DNA of 64,000 bases from assembly GCF_900090105.1 (NCBI RefSeq), contig NZ_FMDM01000006.1:248001-312000 (forward strand), in the 5' to 3' direction. The notes below the pieces were generated by a model. The model was not told where the DNA came from and made no database searches. It saw nothing but the letters and a program-made list of their open reading frames with translations. Within the stretch, counting starts at the first letter, position 1; each line of letters begins with the position of its first letter. The translations under genes were made by a program, and so were the position numbers. Positions 35,777 through 47,987 of this stretch are shown here, in pieces. The DNA comes from Micromonospora humi. GTDB lineage: Bacteria > Actinomycetota > Actinomycetes > Mycobacteriales > Micromonosporaceae.

Positions 35777-35843
35777 GATCGTGCACTTTCGGCCCCCGGC
35801 GTGGGCTGTTTGTCCCTTATGTCGGGGCGGAAAGTGCAAGATC
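35777..35843. repeat. Long palindrome with GCACTTTC core
   Basis: Arms GATCGTGCACTTTCGGCCCC (35777-35796) and 35824-35843 are complementary at 18 of 20 positions around a 27-base loop. It lies between the convergent STAS and ABC permease stops, so it can terminate transcription both ways; the sequence character suggests a dispersed element. Confidence 0.7.
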
Positions 35844-35857
35844 GACGCGGCTGGGGG

Positions 35858-37450
35858 TCAGAGGACGGGGATGTCGCGGCGGCGGAAGGTGAGCAGGCCG
35901 GCGGCGGCCAGGGCGGCGGCCAGGGCGGTCAGCAGGAACAGCGGGGTCGCGCTCCACGCGTCGCGCAGCACCTGCGGGGTGTGCGTGAACGGGGACAGGT
36001 CCAGCAACCACTGGTCGAGTTCCAGCACCGCGCCGAGCTGACCGAGCAGCACACAGACCGCCAGCACCGCCCAGGCGGCCGACGCGAACCGGGGCAGCAG
36101 GCCGTGGAGCAGCACGGCGAGCCCGGCCAGCACCCAGGCGGCCGGCGCCTGGGCCAGGCCCGCGCCGAGCATCCGACCCACCTGCCGGGGCACGTCGCCC
36201 ACGCTGAACCCGTAGGTCAGGCCGGTGGCCAGCCCGGTCACGGCGAGCACCACGACCGGGCCGAGCAGCGCGAATGCCACGTGGGAGAGCAGCCAGGTCG
36301 AGCGGCGCGTGCCGGTGGCGAGCACCGGCTCCGCCCGGCCGGCGGACTCCTCGGCGCGCATCCGCAGCGCGGCCTGGATGCCGTACCCGGCCGCAGCCAG
36401 CCCGGCCAGGCTCAGCGTGGCACCCAGGTAGGCGTCGGCCAACCCGGAGGCCCCGCCGATCCGGGCCATGATCTGCTCCAGCTGCGCGTTGCCCTCGACC
36501 GAGCGACCGGCCGCCTCGGCGGCGCCGCCGAGGATCAGCCCGAGCAGGCCGAACCCGACCGACCACCAGAGGATCTGCCCCCGGTGCAGCCGCCAGGCCA
36601 GGCCGAACGGTCCGGACAGGGCGCCGCCGGCGGTGGCCGGGCCGAGTCGGGGCGGCAGCACGCCCGCGCCCAGGTCGCGGCGGACCGAGACCGGGTACGC
36701 GACCGCCGCGAGCAGCACCGTGGCGACCAGCGGCAGCAGCGGCACCCACCACCGCTCCCCCTCGTACGGCCGAACCCGCGCCGCCCAGCCCAGCGGGGAG
36801 AGCCAGCTCGGCCAGTCGTTGCCGGCGGTGTCGCCCACCAGGCGCAACGCGAACGCGGCGCCGAGGCCGGCGATGCCGATCCCCCGTGCCCCGCCGGCGG
36901 TCTCGGTGAGCTGCGCGGCCAGCCCGCCGAGCGTGGCGAAGACCATCCCGGTCAGCGCGGCGACGAGGCCGTACGCGGAGGAGCCGGCGGTCGGCAGGCC
37001 GGTGGCGTGCAGCCCGGCCGCGGTGAGCAGCCCGAGCACCAGGTCGGCCGCGTACGTGACGAGCAGCGCGGCGGTCAGGCCGGCGTGCCGGCCCAGCACG
37101 CTGCCGCCGAGCAGCTCCCGCCGGCCGGCCTCCTCCTCGGTGCGGGTGTGCCGGATCACCGTGAGCAGGCTGGCCAGCGCCACGATCACCAGCAGGAAGC
37201 CACTGCGCTGGGCGGTCAGCGCGCCGACGCTGTCGCCGTAGACCGGGCCGAGCAGCGCGACGATGGACGGGTTGCGGGCGGTTCCCTCGGTGTACGCGGC
37301 CCGCTCGGCGGCGGTGGGGAACAGCTCGAAGAAGCTGGCCGCGTAGGAGACCGGCAGCACGGCGAGGATCAGCACCCAGATCGGCAGCAGGACGCGGTCC
37401 CGGCGCAGGTTCAACCGGACCAGGTGCCGGGTCCCGGTGAGCGCGCTCAT
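35858..37450 (-). CDS. ABC-2 type exporter permease
   Basis: A 530-aa membrane protein with about twelve hydrophobic segments, made of two related halves. It resembles actinobacterial exporters for drugs or polyketides. Visible segments include [20 protein letters not shown] at the N-terminus and repeated ETAGGARG-like loops. It overlaps the ATPase gene by 4 bp (ATGA) and forms the transporter with it. The substrate is unknown. Confidence 0.85.
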   Translation of the reverse strand: MSALTGTRHLVRLNLRRDRVLLPIWVLILAVLPVSYAASFFELFPTAAERAAYTEGTARNPSIVALLGPVYGDSVGALTAQRSGFLLVIVALASLLTVIRHTRTEEEAGRRELLGGSVLGRHAGLTAALLVTYAADLVLGLLTAAGLHATGLPTAGSSAYGLVAALTGMVFATLGGLAAQLTETAGGARGIGIAGLGAAFALRLVGDTAGNDWPSWLSPLGWAARVRPYEGERWWVPLLPLVATVLLAAVAYPVSVRRDLGAGVLPPRLGPATAGGALSGPFGLAWRLHRGQILWWSVGFGLLGLILGGAAEAAGRSVEGNAQLEQIMARIGGASGLADAYLGATLSLAGLAAAGYGIQAALRMRAEESAGRAEPVLATGTRRSTWLLSHVAFALLGPVVVLAVTGLATGLTYGFSVGDVPRQVGRMLGAGLAQAPAAWVLAGLAVLLHGLLPRFASAAWAVLAVCVLLGQLGAVLELDQWLLDLSPFTHTPQVLRDAWSATPLFLLTALAAALAAAGLLTFRRRDIPVL

Positions 37451-38337
37451 CGGCCGGCGCTCTCGTAGTGCCGCAGGAACAGCTCCTCCAGCGTCGGCGG
37501 CGTGCTGACCAGGCTGCGGACGCCCAGCTCGGTGAGGCGGCGCAGCGCGGCGTCGAGCGCGGCGGCGTCCACGTCGAAGCGGACCCGGTGCCCGTCGACC
37601 CGCAGGTCGTGCACGCCGGGCAGGTCGGCCAGCCCGTCGAGCGGCGCGGTCACCTCGGCGTCGATCGCGGTGCGGTGCAGGTGGCGCAGGTCGCCGAGGG
37701 TGCCGGACTCGACCGCCCGGCCGGCCCGGATGATCGTCACGCGGTCGCAGAGCGCCTCCACCTCGGCCAGGATGTGGCTGGAGAGCAGCACCGTGCGGCC
37801 GTCCTGGCGGGCCCGCCGGACCCAGTGCTGGAAGACCTCCTCCATCAGCGGGTCGAGCCCGGAGGTCGGCTCGTCGAGGATGAGCAGTTCGACGTCGGAG
37901 GCGAGCGCGGCGACCAGGCCGACCTTCTGCCGGTTGCCCTTGGAGTAGGTGCGGCCCTTCTTGCGCGGGTCCAGTTCGAACGACTCCAGCAGTTCGGCGC
38001 GGCGCTTCGGGTCGAGCCCGCCGCGCAGCCGGCCGAGCAGGTCGATCACCTCGCCGCCGCTGAGGTGGGGCCAGAGCGTGACGTCGCCGGGCACGTAGGC
38101 GAGCCGGCGGTGCAGGGCGACGGCGTCCTGCCAGGGGTCGCCGCCGAGCAGTCGGACGGCCCCCGCGTCCGCCCGCAGCAGGCCGAGCAGCACCCGGATG
38201 GTGGTGGACTTGCCGGAGCCGTTGGGGCCCAGGAAGCCGTGCACCTCGCCGGTGCGGACGGTGAGGTCGAGTCCGTCGAGCGCTCGGGTGCGGCCGAACG
38301 TCTTCACCAGGCCGGACACCTCAATTGCCGTTTCCAT
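37447..38337 (-). CDS. ABC exporter ATP-binding protein
   Basis: A 296-aa ATPase of the DrrA/CcmA type. Walker A is [10 protein letters not shown] (residues 34-43), Walker [14 protein letters not shown]-loop LLSSHIL. The signature loop reads SKGNRQKVG instead of LSGGQ, a known variant in this subfamily. The C-terminal 80 residues are the accessory domain of drug exporters. Divergent from a MarR/GbsR-like regulator that shares a 53-bp gap with an AT-rich palindrome. Confidence 0.9.
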   Translation of the reverse strand: METAIEVSGLVKTFGRTRALDGLDLTVRTGEVHGFLGPNGSGKSTTIRVLLGLLRADAGAVRLLGGDPWQDAVALHRRLAYVPGDVTLWPHLSGGEVIDLLGRLRGGLDPKRRAELLESFELDPRKKGRTYSKGNRQKVGLVAALASDVELLILDEPTSGLDPLMEEVFQHWVRRARQDGRTVLLSSHILAEVEALCDRVTIIRAGRAVESGTLGDLRHLHRTAIDAEVTAPLDGLADLPGVHDLRVDGHRVRFDVDAAALDAALRRLTELGVRSLVSTPPTLEELFLRHYESAGR

Positions 38338-38357
38338 ACTTCGGAAGTTACGCTCGT

Positions 38358-38373
38358 TTCATAAATTTGTGAA
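38358..38373. promoter_or_regulatory. Operator palindrome of the exporter regulator
   Basis: TTCATAAATTTGTGAA is an almost perfect 16-bp palindrome and the most AT-rich spot nearby. It lies between the divergent exporter and regulator genes, just upstream of a -10 box TAGGGT. Confidence 0.7.
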
Positions 38374-38378
38374 GACTG

Positions 38379-38384
38379 TAGGGT
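38379..38384 (+). promoter_or_regulatory. -10 box TAGGGT for a leaderless regulator gene
   Basis: TAGGGT with six bases to the GTG at 38391. The operator palindrome overlaps its -35 region, so autoregulation is likely. Confidence 0.5.
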
Positions 38385-38390
38385 CACGGG

Positions 38391-38915
38391 GTGAGTGTCG
38401 AGGAGCCGACCATGACCGAGTCGAGCCGGCGCGACGAGGAAGAGGTCCACCTCTTCGTCGAGCGGATGGCGATGGCCTTCGCCGACGTGGGCTTCCCCCG
38501 GATGGCCGCCCGGGTCCTGTTCGCCGTGATGAGCGCCGACGACCCGCTCACCGCGGGCGAGATCGGCGAGCGGCTGGGCGTCAGCGCGGCGGCCGTGTCC
38601 GGCGCGGTGCGCTACCTCACCCAGTTCGCCATGCTGGTCCGCGAGCCGGTCAAGGGCTCCCGGCGCGACCGCTACCGGATGCCGGACAACCCCTGGTACG
38701 AGGCCACCATCACCAAGACCAACCTCTACAAGAACTTCATCGACATCGCCGGCGGCGGCGTCGAGGCGCTGCGCGGCCGGAGCACCCCGGCCGGTGAGCG
38801 GGTCGCCGAGATGCGGGACTTCTTCCTCTTCGTACAGGAGGAGTTGGAATCCCTCGGCGACCGCTGGCGGGCCCGGCGGGCCGCGACCGGGCACGCACAC
38901 CCGGCCGGCGACTGA
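38391..38915 (+). CDS. MarR/GbsR-type regulator of the ABC exporter
   Basis: A 174-aa winged helix-turn-helix regulator with TAGEIGERLGVSAAAVSGAVRYL (about residues 54-76) as recognition region and a long helical C-terminus. The GTG at 38391 lies right after a -10 box and may be used without a leader; an ATG at 38412 with GAGGAG upstream is an alternative that shortens it by seven residues. Probably controls the divergent exporter via the 38358-38373 palindrome. Confidence 0.8.
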   Translation: MSVEEPTMTESSRRDEEEVHLFVERMAMAFADVGFPRMAARVLFAVMSADDPLTAGEIGERLGVSAAAVSGAVRYLTQFAMLVREPVKGSRRDRYRMPDNPWYEATITKTNLYKNFIDIAGGGVEALRGRSTPAGERVAEMRDFFLFVQEELESLGDRWRARRAATGHAHPAGD

Positions 38916-38919
38916 GCCG

Positions 38920-39473
38920 TCAGCGGGTGTTGCCCCAGCGCGCCTGCTCCAACAGGTCCGCCGCCCGCTCCCGGGACGCCGGGTCGTCGTCGGCGCGCAG
39001 CAGCGCGGTCGCGGAGTCCACCGCCTCGGCGAGACGCCGCCACTGCACATCCCGCTCGCGCACCACGTCCGACTGGGCGGCGAGCTGCCGGGTCTTCACC
39101 CACAGCTCGACGAAGACGGTCACCTTCGCCCGCAGCACCCACGGGTCGAACGGCTTGGTCAGGTAGTCCACCGCACCGACCTGGTAGCCACGCAGCGCGA
39201 GCTGGGCGTCCTTGTCCGCCGCGGTGAGGAAGATGATCGGAATGTGCCGGGTCCGCTCCCGCCGCTTGATGTGGGTGGCGGTCTCGAAGCCGTCCATGTC
39301 CGGCATCTGGGCGTCCAGCAGGATCACCGCGAAGTCGTCCACCAGCAACTGCTTGAGCGCGGCCTCGCCGCTCTCCACCGCGATCGACTGCACCGGGAGC
39401 CCCTGGAGGATCGCCTCCAGCGCCATCAGGTTCTCCCGCCGGTCGTCCACCAGCAGCGCCTTGGCCGTCTGCG

Positions 39474-39477
<4 letters not shown>
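38920..39477 (-). CDS. Response regulator (receiver plus helical tail)
   Basis: A 185-aa protein. The receiver covers residues about 6-125, with acidic pocket VDDRREN, phosphoacceptor Asp in LLDAQMPDMDG, Thr in FLTAAD and Lys in YLTKPF. The C-terminal 60 residues are helical with no DNA-binding motif. Its GTG start overlaps the hybrid kinase stop by 4 bp, so the pair is co-translated. It could receive phosphate from the hybrid kinase or act as a shuttle. Confidence 0.9.
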
Positions 39478-43838
<4,361 letters not shown>

Positions 43839-44018
43839 CATTCCTCGCTCAGCTCGGGGCCCACCGGCTCGTGCCGACACGCGGCCATCCCATCATTCTG
43901 CCGCGCGATCCGTCGAGGTCACCGCCGGCTCGTGGCGCGTCACGGGCGGTATCCACCCGGTTCGGCGGTTCGGCCGGGGAGCTTGGCACCCGGGGTGGCG
44001 GCGGTGGAGGATACGAAG

Positions 44019-46079
44019 GTGTCAGCGGAGGTGGAGCCGACCCACGGCGGCGGCGCGGACGAGCACGTCCGACGGGTCCGCCTTCCCGCCGACCGCCGCA
44101 CCCCGGCCGCGGCCCGGGCGCTGGTGCGCGCCATGCTCCTCGAAGCCGGCCTGCCCGAACTGCTCAACGAGGCGTTGCTGCTCACCACCGAGCTGACCAC
44201 GAACGCGGTCGAGCACGCGGGCACCGAACTGGACATCGAGGTCGAGGCCGATCCCGCCGGCTTCACCGTCACCGTCACCGACTTCGCCTCCGGTCCGGTC
44301 GACGAACTCGTCGTCGGGGTGCGTAACACCACCTCCGACATCACCGAGGTGGCCGCGCGCGGGCGCGGCCTGCTGCTGGTCGACCACTTCGCCAGCCGGT
44401 GGGGCACCACCTACCTGCCCAGCGGCAAGGGGGTCTGGTTCCGGCTGGACCGTCCCGGCCTGCGTGGTTCCGCCCGGCCGTCCGCCGGCCCGGCCCGGGC
44501 GGCGGCGCAACCGGTGGACGAGGGCACCCCCAGTGCCGCCGCGATGAGCGAGCTGATGCAGACCACCCCCGACCCGTACGCCGACGACCCGCTGCCCGAG
44601 TTCGCCGCCGAGCTGCTGACCCGGGTGGCCGAGATGGTGGGCGCCGCCGGCGGGACGGTCCGACTCGACCGCGGCGACGGGCTGGGCACCCAGGTGTTCG
44701 CCCGCCACGGCCGGCCACCACGGGACGACAACGAGCTGCTGCGCGTCCCGCTCGCCGTGCACCGCCCGTACGCCGGCGAGCTGGAACTGGACGCCGCGCC
44801 CTCGACGTACGCCCGGCCGCTCGCGCTGCTCGCCGCGGAGCGGCTCTCGCTGCACCTGGAGAACGACCGGCTGCGCCGGGCCGACGTACGCCGCTCCACC
44901 TGGCTGACCTTCCTCGCCGAGGCGAGCGAGCTGCTCGCCCAGTCGCTCGACGTCGAGCTGACGATGGCGCTCATCCCGCAGCTCGTGGTGCCCCGGCTCG
45001 GCCAGTGGTGCGCGGTGCACACCACCGACGAGTGGGGGCGGTTGCGCCTCGCCGCGTCCAGCCACGCCGACGAGACGATGCTCCCCCACCTGCACCGGGT
45101 CCTGGCCGAGACCGGCCCGGACTCGATCCAGTCCCGGCTGCGCGAGGCGTCCCGCAGCCTGACCCAGATGCCGCTGGGCGCGCCGATGGAGGGCTTCGCC
45201 GTGCCGTTGATCGCTCGCGGTCAGCGGCTCGGCACCCTGGCCGTGGGCCGGCACCAGCGGCACCGGCACGACCCGGACGAGGTCGCGGTGCTGGAGGACG
45301 TGGCCCGGCGGGCCGCGCTCGCCATCGAGAACGCCCGCATCCACGCCGAGCGCCGCCGGGTCGCGCAGACCCTCCAGCAGTCGCTGCTGCCGCCGGTGCT
45401 CCCGGTGGTCGAGGGCATCGGCCTCGCCGCGGAATACGTCCCGACCGGCGACGACGCGGAGGTCGGCGGCGACTTCTACGACGTGGTGCCGCTGCCGGAC
45501 GGCCGCTGGCTGGTGGTGGTCGGTGACGTCTCCGGCAAGGGCGTGCAGGCAGCCGCCGTGACCGGTCTGGTCCGGGACGTGATCCGGGTGCTGGTGGGCG
45601 ACGGCAAGCCGCTGCCGGAGGTGCTCGGCCGGCTCAACGAGACGCTCGTCGAGCGCGGCGGCGGACGCTACTGCACGCTGGCGCTGGCCGCGGTCGCACC
45701 CGGCGACGGCGACCAGCTCGACGTCGCCCTGCACCTGGCCGGCCACGACCGCCCGGTGCTGCTGCACGGCGGTGGCGGCGCGGCGTTCGTCGGCACCGGC
45801 GGCACCGCGCTCGGCCTGCTCGACACCATCACCACCCCGACGGCGGAGCTGGCGCTCAAGCCCGGCGACGCGTTGATCTTCTATACCGACGGGGTGACCG
45901 AACGGCGGCGCGGCCGGGAGCTGTTCGGCACCGAGCGGCTGCGCGAGTCGGCGGCGCCGCTGGCCGGCTACTCGGCCGACGTGGTCGCCGCGCGGCTGCG
46001 CGCCGCCACCATCGCGTTCTCCGCCGAACCCCCGCGCGACGACATCGCCGTCCTGGTCCTCCGCAACGACATGCTCTGA
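44019..46079 (+). CDS. Anti-sigma kinase - GAF - SpoIIE phosphatase fusion
   Basis: A 686-aa cytosolic protein. The N-terminal RsbW-like HATPase (about 1-140) contains LTTELTTNAVEHAG and ARGRGLLLVDHFA. A short GAF-like segment and a full GAF domain follow (about 290-430). The SpoIIE/PP2C phosphatase (about 440-686) has metal-site residues in GGDFYDVV, GDVSGKG, YTDGVTE and RDDIAVL. Kinase and phosphatase for STAS antagonists are thus on one chain. The GTG at 44019 has GGAGG 8 bases upstream; the open frame further left is antisense to the hybrid kinase. Part of the partner-switching network. Confidence 0.87.
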   Translation: MSAEVEPTHGGGADEHVRRVRLPADRRTPAAARALVRAMLLEAGLPELLNEALLLTTELTTNAVEHAGTELDIEVEADPAGFTVTVTDFASGPVDELVVGVRNTTSDITEVAARGRGLLLVDHFASRWGTTYLPSGKGVWFRLDRPGLRGSARPSAGPARAAAQPVDEGTPSAAAMSELMQTTPDPYADDPLPEFAAELLTRVAEMVGAAGGTVRLDRGDGLGTQVFARHGRPPRDDNELLRVPLAVHRPYAGELELDAAPSTYARPLALLAAERLSLHLENDRLRRADVRRSTWLTFLAEASELLAQSLDVELTMALIPQLVVPRLGQWCAVHTTDEWGRLRLAASSHADETMLPHLHRVLAETGPDSIQSRLREASRSLTQMPLGAPMEGFAVPLIARGQRLGTLAVGRHQRHRHDPDEVAVLEDVARRAALAIENARIHAERRRVAQTLQQSLLPPVLPVVEGIGLAAEYVPTGDDAEVGGDFYDVVPLPDGRWLVVVGDVSGKGVQAAAVTGLVRDVIRVLVGDGKPLPEVLGRLNETLVERGGGRYCTLALAAVAPGDGDQLDVALHLAGHDRPVLLHGGGGAAFVGTGGTALGLLDTITTPTAELALKPGDALIFYTDGVTERRRGRELFGTERLRESAAPLAGYSADVVAARLRAATIAFSAEPPRDDIAVLVLRNDML

Positions 46080-46140
46080 CCCGACCCTCTCGGCCGCTGA
46101 TCACCCAGGGTGATCTCGCTGATGAAGGAACCGGTTCTCA

Positions 46141-46184
46141 GCGGTATACCTGTGAGGCATAAAACTGACTCACAGGTATACCGC
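46141..46184. repeat. AT-rich perfect palindrome between convergent genes
   Basis: GCGGTATACCTGTGAG (46141-46156) pairs perfectly with 46169-46184, with a 12-base loop GCATAAAACTGA. Outer bases (AACCGGTT type, 46129-46136 and 46191-46196) extend the symmetry loosely. It is far less GC-rich than its surroundings and lies in the 197-bp gap between the SpoIIE and FAD-oxidoreductase stops. It could be a terminator or a scar of an inserted element. Confidence 0.75.
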
Positions 46185-46276
46185 ACTCAACCCGGTTGTC
46201 CCGCGCTGCGCGACACGCCCGGCAGGCCGCCCTGGCCGACTGAGCGAGGGGCGCGGGGCGCGGGCACCGACACAGG

Positions 46277-47887
46277 TCAGAGGCCGCCGGGGAGGCGGCC
46301 GGGAGCCAGGCGGTGGTGCGGATCGAGGTGGGCCTTCGCGCTGCGCAGCCGAGGCAACGCCGGCAGCTCACCCCAGAGGTCGACCACGCGGCGCACCGGC
46401 GCGGGCGCCGCCACCACCACGCACCGGCCCTGCCGGGCGATCAGCACGCTGCGGACCGCGGTGAGGATCGACGCGACCCGCTCCGGCGACAGCACGCCGG
46501 GCAGGGCGGCGTACGCGGTGCCCACGCCGGCCGACCCGCGCACCGGCACCGGAGCGCCGGCGGCGTCGCGCAGCGCGTAGACCGCGGCGTGCAGGTCGCC
46601 GGCCGGCACCTCGATGCGCAGCGCGGTGTCGCCCGGGGCGAACGGGTAGCGCCCCCACCACTCGGGCGCGTGGTGGTTGACCACGGCCTCGGCACCGAGC
46701 ACGGCGGTCAGCCGCTCGGCCCGCTCGGCCACGTCGGACGGGCCGCCCTCCAGCAGCACCACCAGGCTGCCCGCGGCCGGTCGCCCGGTCACCGCCGGAT
46801 GGTCGGGGCGGCCGGCCACCGAGGGATGGCTCGCCGGGACCCGGCGGCGGGGCAGGGGCACCGGCACCGGCAGGTCCAGCTCGACGGCGGCCGGCGCGAC
46901 CTCGGCGGCCAGCACCGCACGGACCAGGTCGTGCACCTCCAGCGGGGTCCAGACCGGGCGGGACACCCAGACCCGGCTCGCCGGCACCGCGTGCACCCGC
47001 ATGGTCGCCGAGACCAGCACGCCCAGCCCGCCCTGCGAGCCGCAGAGCAGCCGCGCCACGTCCAGCCCCGGCAGCTCTCCGCGCCCCAGGACCGCGTCAC
47101 CGCCGCCGACCTCCGCACCGGCCGCGCCGAGGCCGCCGGCACCCGGACCGGCGGCGAAGAGGCGGCCCGGGCCGAGCGCGCCGGATCCGCCGATGCCATC
47201 GCCCGCGACGAAGAGCCCGCCGGCGCGGCCCCAGCCCATGGCGGACCCCTGGCCGGCGGCCACGTCCCCGACGCCCTCGGCTCGCCCGTCGCCACCGGGG
47301 CCGCCGGTCGGGGCCGCCGCCCCGAAGCGGGCCGTGCCGGACTCGCCGACGCTGACCAGCTCGCCGTCGGCGCCGAGGTAGCGCACGCCGACCAGTTGGG
47401 CGCACGGGCTGCCGTGCCGGTGGCGCAGCGGGCCGGACTCGTCGGCGGCGAGCACGCCACCCAGCGTCGCGCCCGGCGAGGGCACGTCGACCGGGAGCCG
47501 TCGGCCGGTGCGGCCCAGCGTGGCCTGGACGGCGCGCAGCGGCGTGCCGGCGCCGATCTCGGCCACCGAGGCGGCGTGCGGCTCGTGCCAGACCCCGGCC
47601 AGCCGGCCGGTGTCGAGCATGATGTCGACCTGGGCCGGGGCGGCGCCCCAGTCGATCTTCGTGCCGGCGCCGCGCGGCACCACGGTCAGGTCGTGCGCCG
47701 CGGCCAGCCGCAGCACCTCGGCGGCGGCGTGCGGGCCACCCGGCACCGCCACCCACCGGGCGGTGCGGCCGGCCACCTCGTCGGCCGGGCCGGCGAACCG
47801 GGCGAACGGCGGACCGCAGATCTCGGTCAACTTCCGGGTGATCTCGAGGGCTCCGGGCCGGTCGGTCGAACGCGCTGCAGCCGCCAT
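46277..47887 (-). CDS. FAD-binding oxidoreductase (GlcE-like) with Gly/Ala-rich insert
   Basis: A 536-aa PCMH-type flavoprotein. The FAD motif PRGAGTKIDWG is at residues 71-81, with later SPGATLGGVLAADE and LLCGSQGGLGVL. This order matches GlcE, a subunit of glycolate oxidase, but FAD proteins of this type act on many hydroxy acids. About 85 residues rich in Gly and Ala (184-272) separate conserved parts that are adjacent in relatives. The chosen ATG at 47887 lies seven bases after a TACGAT -10 box; ATGs at 47896 and 47905 are alternatives. Confidence 0.82.
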   Translation of the reverse strand: MAAAARSTDRPGALEITRKLTEICGPPFARFAGPADEVAGRTARWVAVPGGPHAAAEVLRLAAAHDLTVVPRGAGTKIDWGAAPAQVDIMLDTGRLAGVWHEPHAASVAEIGAGTPLRAVQATLGRTGRRLPVDVPSPGATLGGVLAADESGPLRHRHGSPCAQLVGVRYLGADGELVSVGESGTARFGAAAPTGGPGGDGRAEGVGDVAAGQGSAMGWGRAGGLFVAGDGIGGSGALGPGRLFAAGPGAGGLGAAGAEVGGGDAVLGRGELPGLDVARLLCGSQGGLGVLVSATMRVHAVPASRVWVSRPVWTPLEVHDLVRAVLAAEVAPAAVELDLPVPVPLPRRRVPASHPSVAGRPDHPAVTGRPAAGSLVVLLEGGPSDVAERAERLTAVLGAEAVVNHHAPEWWGRYPFAPGDTALRIEVPAGDLHAAVYALRDAAGAPVPVRGSAGVGTAYAALPGVLSPERVASILTAVRSVLIARQGRCVVVAAPAPVRRVVDLWGELPALPRLRSAKAHLDPHHRLAPGRLPGGL

Positions 47888-47894
47888 GGCGGTC

Positions 47895-47900
47895 ATCGTA
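47895..47900 (-). promoter_or_regulatory. -10 box TACGAT for the FAD oxidoreductase
   Basis: Minus-strand TACGAT with seven bases to the ATG at 47887. No ribosome site is seen, consistent with a leaderless transcript. Confidence 0.5.
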
Positions 47901-47975
47901 CACATGTTCGAAAACGCTGGCGGCGAGTCGCGGGATTCGCGCGGCGCGGACGCCCGGCGGCGGCCGGGCGACCGG

Positions 47976-47981
47976 TAACGT
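47976..47981 (+). promoter_or_regulatory. -10 box TAACGT for oligopeptidase B
   Basis: TAACGT with six bases to the GTG start at 47988. Leaderless transcription is likely. Confidence 0.5.
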
Positions 47982-47987
47982 GGCGCC

